From assembly GCA_963579925.1 (NCBI GenBank), contig CAUZJA010000074.1, positions 1-11,762 of the forward strand: DNA of 11,762 nucleotides, in the 5' to 3' direction. A model generated the notes under the pieces. That model saw nothing but the letters and a program-made list of their open reading frames with translations, searched no databases and had not been told where the DNA came from. The DNA is from UBA1151 sp963579925. GTDB taxonomy: Bacteria > Chloroflexota > Dehalococcoidia > Lucifugimonadales > Lucifugimonadaceae. Position numbers and translations under genes: made by a program. Every line of letters begins with the position of its first letter. Positions within the stretch are counted from its first letter, which is position 1. This document shows positions 1 through 6,455 of the stretch, one piece after another.

Positions 1-21
1 GAGTTTCATCGTGATCCGCAT

Positions 22-1278
22 TTATGCACCGTCCAGATTGCTGCCAAAGGTCACGGCAAACATGCCAAATGCAGCGCTGTTGGGACGGAGCCTCAGCTCG
101 TTCTCTCCCCACTTGTCTAATTCCACAACGCGATATTCCCGCCCGAACGAATCGACCGTAATGAAGCTTCTACCATCATCGTCGTACTCAATATCTTCGC
201 CAGCATCAGCCGCTGTTATGGGCTTGCCGCTGAGTTCTACAATGACCTTGAACGGCGCGGTCTTGCCCACGGGATTAATTACGACGTTGACGGACCGCCC
301 CTGGAACTTGAAGACCAGATAGTCCTCATAGTCGGTTGTCTCGCGGGCGTGGACAATTGCCTCTTCGGTATTGAGCCAGGCACCCTGCAGATACCAACGC
401 CCATCCTGGTGCGGGAGATTGTCTGTGTAAAGGACCTGCTGGTCAGGTTCGTCGTAGTACTCAGGTTGCCCGGCGTACAGACCCTGGTCGGAGTAGCTGC
501 GGCCGTAGCCACCGTAAAGTTCGCGGCTCTGGCTGGTCGCATTTGGATCGCGCCCGGGTCCTTCATCAGAGCCAAGTGGAATATCAGAGACATCATTGCC
601 AGCTGCTTCAAGGGCGAGCCTGATTTGCACTTCGGTTTCGGCGTAGTCACCTTCCCCAAAGTGCGTGTACGTCACGCCACCAGTCGTATCGATCAAGTAC
701 TTGGCAGGCCAGAATCGGTTGTTGAACGCACCCCAGGTAGACATATTGTTATCCTGGACCACCGCGTATTCAATTCCATACCGATCGATGGCTGATTGGA
801 CATTCTCAGCGATCTCTTCGAACTCGAATTCAGGTGAGTGCACACCAATAATCGAGAGCCCACGATCCCGGTATTTCTTATCCCAGTCCAGCAAGAACGG
901 AAGCGTTCGTATGCAGTTGATGCAGGTGTAAGTCCAGAAGTCGATCAGGACGACTTGCCCCTGCAAATTCAGGGTGCCAATTGACGTCGGCTCTGAGTTG
1001 AACCACTCTTGATTGCCTGTCAGTTCCGGACCCCGAGGGTTGGCCATGAGATTGTCCAGCGCCAGTTCCGGGGTGGCGGTTGCGCGTGCAGGTGGGAGAT
1101 TGTCCGGTATGTTGATGGTTGGTGCAGCGAAATCAATCGCGCTGGTGGGTTCTATCGTTGGCTCTGCGGTTGAAGAGTCAGATCCGCAGGCGATGGCCAC
1201 CAGCATGAGACTTCCGAGAACGACAAGCAGAATTGGGCGCAACAAGGAGTTTTGTTTGGGCAAGGTAATTTGATCCAA
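22..1278 (-). CDS. Lipoprotein thioredoxin (TlpA/redoxin) with DipZ-like C-terminal domain
   Basis: A predicted exported thiol-disulfide oxidoreductase of 418 residues. The N-terminus has a hydrophobic segment (about 14-30) followed by a lipobox ending in Cys31, so it is probably lipid-anchored outside the membrane. A low-complexity Thr/Pro/Ala linker follows. The redoxin domain (about 85-225) has the motif WTYTCINCIRTLPF, with redox pair Cys119-x-x-Cys122, and a Trp-Pro-Ala (Pro191) in the cis-proline position. This motif and the beta-rich C-terminal part (about 295-412, GAWLNTEEAIVHA) resemble the soluble portion of DipZ/CcdA-fused proteins, but no DsbD-type transporter is present here. The start is TTG at 1278 with a weak ribosome binding site; an ATG upstream is followed at once by TGA. 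The gene ends in TAA. It lies 90 bases after the rhodanese gene on the same strand with no terminator evident between them, so one transcript is likely. The family is clear; the substrate is unknown. Confidence 0.85.
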   Translation of the reverse strand: MDQITLPKQNSLLRPILLVVLGSLMLVAIACGSDSSTAEPTIEPTSAIDFAAPTINIPDNLPPARATATPELALDNLMANPRGPELTGNQEWFNSEPTSIGTLNLQGQVVLIDFWTYTCINCIRTLPFLLDWDKKYRDRGLSIIGVHSPEFEFEEIAENVQSAIDRYGIEYAVVQDNNMSTWGAFNNRFWPAKYLIDTTGGVTYTHFGEGDYAETEVQIRLALEAAGNDVSDIPLGSDEGPGRDPNATSQSRELYGGYGRSYSDQGLYAGQPEYYDEPDQQVLYTDNLPHQDGRWYLQGAWLNTEEAIVHARETTDYEDYLVFKFQGRSVNVVINPVGKTAPFKVIVELSGKPITAADAGEDIEYDDDGRSFITVDSFGREYRVVELDKWGENELRLRPNSAAFGMFAVTFGSNLDGA

Positions 1279-1368
1279 CTGAATTCACATCCAGTAGCAA
1301 TGGTATGTGTGGGAGAACCGAGCCGGTTGATGCCCGATTACACCCTATTTAGTTGTCGCCGAGGACGC

Positions 1369-2214
1369 TTACCGCTCGATGGGGCACGTCAAATCGTTGC
1401 CCCACTCTGCCCATGAGCCGTCGTAGTTCCTCACGTTTGAGAAGCCTAGCAAATTTAGAACGAAGAAGCCGTGCGCCGCACGGATGCCCCCCTGTCAGTA
1501 GGGGACAATATTCTTGTCCTGCGTGACTCCCACGCTGTTGAGGAGCGACATGAGTTCGTCACTCGACTTGAAGACTGGTACGTCACCTTCAGTGATCAGG
1601 TTTTTCCACTCAAGGTGAGTTGCGCCTGGAAGATGTCCACCCTGCTTGGTTCCTCGGTCGTTCTCACCGGTCCACTCTTCGTCTGTTCGGACATCCCAGA
1701 ACTGGGTGCCATCTGAGCCAATCTCAGCCAAGATGTCTTCTCGAAGCGCGATCACTTCCGGGTGTGGAGTGGCATTGAAGGAGCCTGCGCTCACACTGCT
1801 ATCGCCAGTTTCGACTGAGCGGTTCTCTGCAATCCACGCCGCGTATCCGCCGTCCAGAACTTTCACGTTGTTATGGCCGTAGTACCGCAGCGCCCAGAAC
1901 AGGCGAGGCGCAAGATGGTTGCTATCGGAATCGTAAGCCACAACGGTGGAATCGTTTGAGATGCCAAGGACTGACATCATCTGCTCAAACTCAGCCGTAG
2001 GCGCGATGAGCGTCTTGTTTTCAGAGCCCTTGTACCAGTTGTTCTCCGGCTGAGCGGCACCTGGAATGTGACCGTTCTCAAACTCACCATGGAAGTTGCA
2101 ATCGACTACACGCACGTTGGCATCATTGATGTGCTCTGCAAGCCAGTCGGTTGAGACAAGTAACTCAGGATTGGCGTAGCCGCGTTCTTCAATGGTGGTG
2201 AAAGTATTGCTCAT
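1369..2214 (-). CDS. Rhodanese-family sulfurtransferase, probable selenoprotein (TGA at the catalytic Cys)
   Basis: Thiosulfate/3-mercaptopyruvate sulfurtransferase type, two rhodanese domains, no signal peptide, so cytoplasmic. Domain 1 (about 15-135) has YDSDSN where a catalytic Cys could be, so it is the inactive domain. Domain 2 (about 155-280) has FWDVRTDEEW and GGHLPGATHLEW. After 239 codons the frame meets TGA (1495-1497) immediately after NIVPY. Downstream in frame comes QGGIRAAHGFFVLNLLGFSN, then VRNYDGSWAEWG, then TAA at 1369-1371. The family consensus here is CQGGIRA, so TGA replaces exactly the persulfide-carrying cysteine and Arg245 of the loop is kept. Reading it as selenocysteine gives 281 residues, the usual family length. 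A SECIS-like hairpin follows. Stopping at TGA would give an inactive 239-residue protein. Alternative: a recent Cys-to-stop mutation, which would not explain the well-placed hairpin. The ATG has only a weak ribosome binding site. Confidence 0.85.
1469..1497 (-). promoter_or_regulatory. Candidate bacterial SECIS element with its UGA codon
   Basis: Reading the minus strand, UGA (1497-1495) is followed by 11 nucleotides (1494-1484) and then a perfect 6-bp stem, CCGUGC pairing with GCACGG, closed around the loop GGC (1483-1469). Bacterial SECIS elements sit within the coding region directly after the UGA, with the apical loop some 16-37 nucleotides away and a G among the first loop bases. Here the loop begins 17 nucleotides after UGA and starts GG. 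The 11-nucleotide spacing to the upper stem is the same as in E. coli fdhF as I recall it. A weak lower helix may form between the G-run and the CUUCUUC on the far side. The fit is by eye and was not folded computationally. Confidence 0.7.
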
Positions 2215-2432
2215 GTCGCCAATCTGATCCAGGGGGTTATCTGGGTGTGTTTGGAGTTAGCCCCAGAAGCGAAGATGCTAGCACAGGCAACCATGAGTCA
2301 CGGGTCATGTGTAGCCTTCTGCAAGCTCCAGGAATGGATATTGATGCCTCGATTAAAAACGAATGGGCGGCACATGTGCCGCCCATTCGCCTGCTCGCCC
2401 CTCAAATTAAGGTTTGCGTGTGTCGTAACTAA
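2215..2432. other. Intergenic region between the chemoreceptor end and the rhodanese start
   Basis: This 218-base stretch holds the terminator palindrome (2360-2389) and must hold the promoter of the rhodanese-thioredoxin pair on the minus strand. I see no convincing -35/-10 pair. Short open frames here have no family likeness and are judged chance. Confidence 0.5.
2360..2389 (-). terminator. Intrinsic terminator of the chemoreceptor transcript (30-bp perfect palindrome)
   Basis: The 15-base arm CGAATGGGCGGCACA is followed directly by its exact reverse complement. On the minus strand the stem is followed by TTTTTAATC (U-run at 2359-2355). It lies 43 bases past the end of the chemoreceptor frame and before the rhodanese start, so it separates those two transcription units. 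The T-run lies only on the minus-strand exit side, which gives the direction. Confidence 0.85.
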
Positions 2433-2813
2433 CTAGGCCCCTACAGAGCCTGGATTCTTGTCCGTGGAAGTGTCAAGAGTGAACTTTCCAACAACCTCTC
2501 GTAGATCTGTTGCAAGATCAGCGAGTGATTTGCTGGAGTCGACGACCTGCTCAACCTGTGCTCCAACCTCTTCTGAAGAGGCGGACATCTCCTGTGCTGC
2601 AGCAAGGGTCTGCTGGCTTACTGATGCAGCGTCTTGGACAGACTTGCCGACTTCCGTGCTGCTGGCAGTCATCTGCTCTGCAGCCGCGGTGTTGCCTTCT
2701 GTCACTTCGCTGACAGTCTGAACAACGTTTGTCATCTCGTCAGCGGATGCGGCCAACTCTTCAGATGCGGCCGAAATCGTCTCGATCTGTTCCGTAACCT
2801 TGCCGATTGCTTC
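2433..2813 (-). pseudogene. C-terminal remainder of the same chemoreceptor, after the amber codon
   Basis: After TAG the same frame reads EAIGKVTEQIETISAASEEL, then AASADEMTNVVQTVSEVTEG and further coiled coil, ending SVGA at TAG (2433-2435). This is ordinary descending-helix chemoreceptor sequence, including the ISAASEEL heptads after the tip. With the first part the protein would be 667 residues (amber at codon 541), a normal size. The nearest in-frame ATG (2756) has no evident ribosome binding site, so independent translation of this fragment is unlikely. Either one gene is disrupted by a nonsense change (CAG to TAG is one transition), or the TAG is read through, or it is a sequence error. 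Confidence 0.75.
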
Positions 2814-4436
2814 CTAGATGGACTGAAGTGCGGATCCTGATTCGCCAGCCAACTCAGAACCTACAGAGATTTCAGTTGCTGCCTGCTCCGTGGCTTTGAC
2901 GGAATCTTCCACACCAGACTGGACTCCGCTGATCAATTCGCCAATTTCCTTCGTGGCGATTGTGACCCGCTCTGCCAGCGACCTGACTTCATCCGCCACA
3001 ACGGCGAATCCACGACCCTGCTCGCCCGCTCGTGCTGCCTCGATGGCTGCGTTGAGGGCCAGAAGGTTCGTCTGTGCGGCGATGTCATCAATGACGCCGA
3101 CGATGTTTCCAATCTCTGCAGACTGTTCTCCAAGAGATGCAATCTGCTGTGAAACTAGATCGACTGACTCTGTGATCTTGTTCATGCCTTCTACGGTCTT
3201 GGTTACCGTCTCCAGTCCCTGATCTGCAACCTCGATCGCTTCCTGGGCGCTGCTAGTAGCATCTTGTGCATTGGTCGCAACATCTGAGGCAGTGGACGTG
3301 ACCTGCTCAACGATCTCGCTGGCTCGTCCAATACTTACCGCTTGCTGTTGACTGCCTTCTGCTATCGACTCTATCGCCGATGACAGTTGCTGAACGGCTG
3401 TCGAAGTCTCATCAATGCTCTCAGCCTGCTGCTGAGATCCAGAGGCGACCTGCTGTGCACTGGAAGAGATTCCGTTAGTACCCGCACCGGCCTGTTCAGA
3501 TGCCGCAGCGAGTTCATCGCTGGCCGCATTGATCTTGGAAGCCGCGCCGCCGAATTCGCCGACAATGCCCCTGAGATTGGTGACCATGCTGCTCAAGGTG
3601 TTACCAAGTACGTCGTTTTCGCCCTTAGGCTGGATGTTGACGATCAAATCTCCGTCTCCAACCCTCTGGGTGGCCCCGGACATCCCTTCCAGATAGAGCT
3701 TCATCTCTCCGTATGAAACAGCCATTTCGCCGATTTCATCGGTTGAGTTGACTGATACTTCGGAATTCAAATCACCAACGCTAATACGCTTGAGCGCTGC
3801 ACCGATCTGGTTGACACCACCGGTGATTCCCCTGGTTAGGAAATACGCGATCGCGGCCAAAACTGCTACTGCCAGAACGGTTCCGGCGATGAGGATGGTC
3901 TTTGCTGTTGATGCTGCTGATTCTGCTGCAGCGGATCGTTCAACTAGCAGTACCTCTTCCGCGGATGACATCGCATCCAGCAACAGGCGGATGTTGTCCA
4001 TGATCGACTTGCCCGCATCGGTCAGGACCACATCTCTGGCGGCCTCAAAAGTCTCGTTCCGGCGGAGATTAATCGTCTCAAGCAGCTCTTCGAATTTGTC
4101 ATCGACAAACGGCTTTAGATCGTCAATGCGTTGCGTTTGAACAGGGTTGTCAATTGTGAGTTCCCTGACGTGCGCAATCCCATCCAAGGCCGCATTGTAG
4201 GGCTCCAGATAACGGTCCTCGCGGGTAATAACGTAGCCCCGCTGACCGGTTTCAGCGTCCTTCAACCAATTCAGAACTGCTTCCAGTTCTCCGAGCACTT
4301 CGTGAGTGTGTTCCACCTGCGACGCTGTGCTGGTCAGGTTCGAAATGTTGTTGTAAGCCACAGTAGATAGAACCGCCATGATTACAAGAGCTGTACCAAA
4401 CCCAGCGTACAGCTTCATACCAATTTTCAGTTTCAC
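2814..4436 (-). CDS. Methyl-accepting chemotaxis protein, part up to an in-frame amber codon
   Basis: Transmembrane chemoreceptor signalling to CheA/CheW. The first 540 residues show a membrane segment (about 10-28), an extracytoplasmic CHASE3-like helical domain (about 32-178, with AETGQRGYVITRED at 61-74), a second membrane segment (about 180-201), HAMP-like sequence (about 202-290) and a long Gln/Ser/Ala-rich coiled coil. The highly conserved hairpin tip is present (about 450-486: DDIAAQTNLLALNAAIEAAR, then GRGFAVVADEVR). The frame then meets TAG (2814-2816) after SALQSI, in the descending helix some 55 residues past the tip, where no chemoreceptor normally ends. The sequence goes on in frame for another 126 residues. 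The start is GTG at 4436 with GGGGGA 7 to 9 bases upstream. A product ending at TAG would lose about half of the return coiled coil and probably not signal. Confidence 0.85.
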   Translation of the reverse strand: MKLKIGMKLYAGFGTALVIMAVLSTVAYNNISNLTSTASQVEHTHEVLGELEAVLNWLKDAETGQRGYVITREDRYLEPYNAALDGIAHVRELTIDNPVQTQRIDDLKPFVDDKFEELLETINLRRNETFEAARDVVLTDAGKSIMDNIRLLLDAMSSAEEVLLVERSAAAESAASTAKTILIAGTVLAVAVLAAIAYFLTRGITGGVNQIGAALKRISVGDLNSEVSVNSTDEIGEMAVSYGEMKLYLEGMSGATQRVGDGDLIVNIQPKGENDVLGNTLSSMVTNLRGIVGEFGGAASKINAASDELAAASEQAGAGTNGISSSAQQVASGSQQQAESIDETSTAVQQLSSAIESIAEGSQQQAVSIGRASEIVEQVTSTASDVATNAQDATSSAQEAIEVADQGLETVTKTVEGMNKITESVDLVSQQIASLGEQSAEIGNIVGVIDDIAAQTNLLALNAAIEAARAGEQGRGFAVVADEVRSLAERVTIATKEIGELISGVQSGVEDSVKATEQAATEISVGSELAGESGSALQSI

Positions 4437-4447
4437 GATAATCCCCC

Positions 4448-4492
4448 ATCAGATCAGATCAGATCAGATCAGATCAGATCAGATCAGATCAG
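4448..4492. repeat. Pentanucleotide tandem repeat (ATCAG)9 just upstream of the chemoreceptor
   Basis: Nine perfect head-to-tail copies of ATCAG (CTGAT on the transcribed minus strand) end 11 bases from the GTG start and abut the GGGGGA ribosome binding site. Each junction creates a GATC, giving eight palindromic GATC sites at 5-bp intervals. The perfect copies imply recent slippage. The position in the 5' leader or promoter suggests that copy number could change expression. Confidence 0.95.
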
Positions 4493-4937
4493 AATCCTGA
4501 TCCCCAATTATTTATGTCCACGCAGTTGAGTCATGACATCGGTTGATCCACATTTCAGGTGACGCTCATCCAGGGTGGGGCCACGGGAGAGTCTCAGGCC
4601 ATGTGGGGCAACCGCTGTCATTAATCTCCCCAAACACAACATTAGGAATTGGAGTGAAAATAGATAACCGTGCACGCCGCAGGCTTATTTGTAGGTGCCC
4701 CAACTCTGTTTGGTTGTACTGACGCAATAAGGCACGGGGGATTGCCCCCTATTGAGACTCATACCCTCGGAGCGACATACGATCGCAATTTGCCGGGTGC
4801 AGGGCGAACTTGCTCAAGCTGTGAGGCATAATAGTTGTCGGCTCTTAGGATGGGATCCACGCGGTACGTTCACGCTCAATGCCATCATAGATACTCACAA
4901 GATCATCACTCGTCAGATCAATACACAGGAGATACCT
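4493..4937. other. Divergent intergenic region between the chemoreceptor and hemA
   Basis: About 450 bases without a supported gene. On the minus strand the AT-rich ATAAATAATT around 4506-4516 could supply the chemoreceptor's -10 region, which would place the pentanucleotide repeat in its leader. A GC-rich hairpin lies at 4725-4754. A 63-codon frame at 4752-4943 has no family likeness and no good ribosome binding site, so I leave it out. I found no tRNA and no riboswitch I can name. Confidence 0.5.
4725..4754. other. GC-rich hairpin in the hemA upstream region
   Basis: GGGGG (4736-4740) and CCCCC (4745-4749) enclose the loop ATTG. Outer arms CAATA (4725-4729) and TATTG (4750-4754) can also pair, leaving AGGCAC bulged on one side. 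No T-run follows on the plus strand, so this is not a clear terminator. Its role is unknown; it may be part of a structured leader if a transcript starts upstream. Confidence 0.4.
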
Positions 4938-4966
4938 TTGTGAGAATAATCACATCGTGCTAAATT
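4938..4966 (+). promoter_or_regulatory. Candidate hemA promoter overlapping a CRP-type operator
   Basis: TTGTGA (4938-4943) and TAAATT (4961-4966) are separated by 17 bases and the latter is preceded by TGC, an extended -10 signature. Each hexamer matches 4 of 6 consensus bases. TGTGA-GAATAA-TCACA (4939-4954) overlaps the -35 element and is a perfect CRP-family inverted repeat with the canonical 6-base spacer. A dimer bound there would more likely repress than activate this promoter. Transcription would start near 4973, leaving a leader of about 20 bases. Confidence 0.45.
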
Positions 4967-4993
4967 TAGAGGGTTGTCCCTTAGGAGAATCCG

Positions 4994-6268
4994 TTGCACT
5001 TCCTGGTTGCAGGTGTAAGTCATAACTCGGCGCCTATTGAGCGCCTACAAAGACTGGCGATTAATCGTCGGTCTCTTCCTGATCTCATTCAACAGGGAAC
5101 GTTGCTTGTTGGTGATATCGCTATTCTCTCTACTTGCAACCGCACGGAGCTCTACTCCTACAACGCTGACAAAGAACTTGGCGAACGGCAACTTATGGAG
5201 TTCCTGGAGATCATTGACCAGCGACTTGAATCTGGCACTGCTCCGCTTGCTCCCTATGTCTACTCACTCTCAGGCGACGATGCCATCAGGCACCTCTTCC
5301 GGGTGACTTCTGGCCTGGATGCTCTGGTTCTTGGTGAGCCAGAGATTGCGGGTCAGGTTGCTTTTGCGCTGAGAATGGCTGGCGAATCAAACTCCATCTC
5401 ACCGCACCTCTCCCGGCTGTTCCACCACGCCATTCGCACCTCACGCAAGGTTCGCAGTACTACTGACATAGGCCGTGCTCGCGTGTCCGTAAGCTCGATC
5501 GGCGTTGATCTGCTTACCCGCTCCCTTGGCTCGCTGGAGGATCATTCCGTCCTCGTAGTAGGCGCTGGTGAGACCGGTATGCAGGCTGCCAGGGCTCTCA
5601 GACGGAACGGGGTTGGCGATATCGTCGTTACATCCCGCCGCAGTGAGCGCGCGATTGAAGCTGCCGCAGAACTGGGCAGCAAGTATGTTGAGTTTGACGA
5701 TATTCACGAGGCACTGCTGACCGTAGATGCTGTGGTGACATGCACGGCAGCAGAGAGCAGCATCATTTCTACGGACATGGTCACCAAGGCAATGGCCGGA
5801 CGAGATGGGCGAGGCCTCTTCTTCCTTGATGTGGCGCTTCCTGCTGATGTTGAGGCAGGCGTCCGAGAGATCAGTGACGTAACCGTGTTTGGCCTTGGTG
5901 ATCTCACGGAGATCGCTGAAGTCCACCGAAGTGGACGCGCCCACGCTGCAGATGATGCCGAGACGATTATTGCGAGCGAACTTACCCACTTCAAAGAGTT
6001 GCTGGTTGGCGCGGCATCAGAACCGCTAATCAGAGCGCTGGGTGAGCAGGCCGATGGGATGCGAGAAGCGGAGATGGCCCGGGCGCTCAAGCGCTTGCCT
6101 GACATGAGCGATGCAGATCGTGCGGTGATAGAAGCCATGTCGCGCTCTATCGTCAAAAAGTTGCTGGCTGATCCAATTGCGTACCTGCGGACGTCCGATG
6201 ATCTTGAATCATCGTCTGCAGTTGCCAGAGCCTTTGATCTCTCAGAGGATTCAAATAGCGACGCATAG
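4994..6268 (+). CDS. hemA: Glutamyl-tRNA reductase
   Basis: Reduces the glutamate of Glu-tRNA(Glu) to glutamate-1-semialdehyde with NADPH, the first committed step of C5-pathway tetrapyrrole synthesis in the cytoplasm. In 424 residues, the usual length, the catalytic domain carries VSHNSAPIE (8-16) and STCNRTELYSY with nucleophile Cys48. Then come LGEPEIAGQV (113-122) and HAIRTSRKVRSTTDIG (145-160). The NADPH domain starts at VLVVGAGETG (about 187-196) and has SRR at its second strand. A C-terminal dimerisation helix with ALKRLP follows. TTG at 4994 is chosen because AGGAG lies 8 bases upstream and the protein then starts exactly at the family's MHFLVAGVSH. The gene ends in TAG. Glutamate-1-semialdehyde aminomutase, the next enzyme, lies 187 bases downstream on the same strand. 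Confidence 0.97.
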   Translation: MHFLVAGVSHNSAPIERLQRLAINRRSLPDLIQQGTLLVGDIAILSTCNRTELYSYNADKELGERQLMEFLEIIDQRLESGTAPLAPYVYSLSGDDAIRHLFRVTSGLDALVLGEPEIAGQVAFALRMAGESNSISPHLSRLFHHAIRTSRKVRSTTDIGRARVSVSSIGVDLLTRSLGSLEDHSVLVVGAGETGMQAARALRRNGVGDIVVTSRRSERAIEAAAELGSKYVEFDDIHEALLTVDAVVTCTAAESSIISTDMVTKAMAGRDGRGLFFLDVALPADVEAGVREISDVTVFGLGDLTEIAEVHRSGRAHAADDAETIIASELTHFKELLVGAASEPLIRALGEQADGMREAEMARALKRLPDMSDADRAVIEAMSRSIVKKLLADPIAYLRTSDDLESSSAVARAFDLSEDSNSDA

Positions 6269-6455
6269 GATGCCGAGCAGAGTCCTCAACTAGTCGGATT
6301 CTCTCCGTCCCCGTCTGGCATACAGTCACTTGCTAACGTATCCTCATTGCCGCGCAATTTTTAGAGTGAATCCGAACTCATTATTTGACAAAGCTCAGGC
6401 TAATTGACGCCTCTATCTAATTGACGCCTCCCGACGGGGGCCACAGGAGAAATAG
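6269..6455 (+). other. hemA-hemL intergenic region
   Basis: This 187-base gap contains an isolated TTGACA (6385-6390) with no -10 at a proper distance, the 14-bp direct repeat at 6400-6430, and the hemL ribosome binding site AGGAG (6445-6449). No clear terminator follows hemA, so the two genes may share a transcript. Confidence 0.45.
6400..6430. repeat. 14-bp direct repeat CTAATTGACGCCTC, two copies
   Basis: Copies at 6400-6413 and 6417-6430 are identical and separated by TAT, a 17-base period. They end 15 bases before the hemL ribosome binding site. This could be a small tandem duplication or two sites for a DNA-binding protein. Confidence 0.85.

Noticed and set aside
1316..1328. AACCG-AGC-CGGTT hairpin between rhodanese and thioredoxin as a terminator
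   Set aside because: The stem is only 5 bp and no T-run follows on the minus strand.
2814..2816. Pyrrolysine at the chemoreceptor TAG
   Set aside because: Pyrrolysine is known mainly from methylamine methyltransferases in organisms with pyl genes; nothing here suggests it, and the site is a plain coiled-coil position.
4448..4492. CRISPR array
   Set aside because: The unit is only 5 bp with no spacers; it is a simple tandem repeat.
4660..4900. tRNA or known riboswitch in the hemA upstream gap
   Set aside because: Several short complementary stretches exist, but no cloverleaf with T-loop sequence and no riboswitch core motif could be recognised by eye.
4752..4943. 63-codon frame upstream of hemA
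   Set aside because: No ribosome binding site, no family likeness, and it runs into the predicted promoter and operator of hemA.
5441..5989. 182-codon open frame antisense to hemA
   Set aside because: It overlaps conserved hemA coding sequence entirely and shows no family likeness or ribosome binding site.
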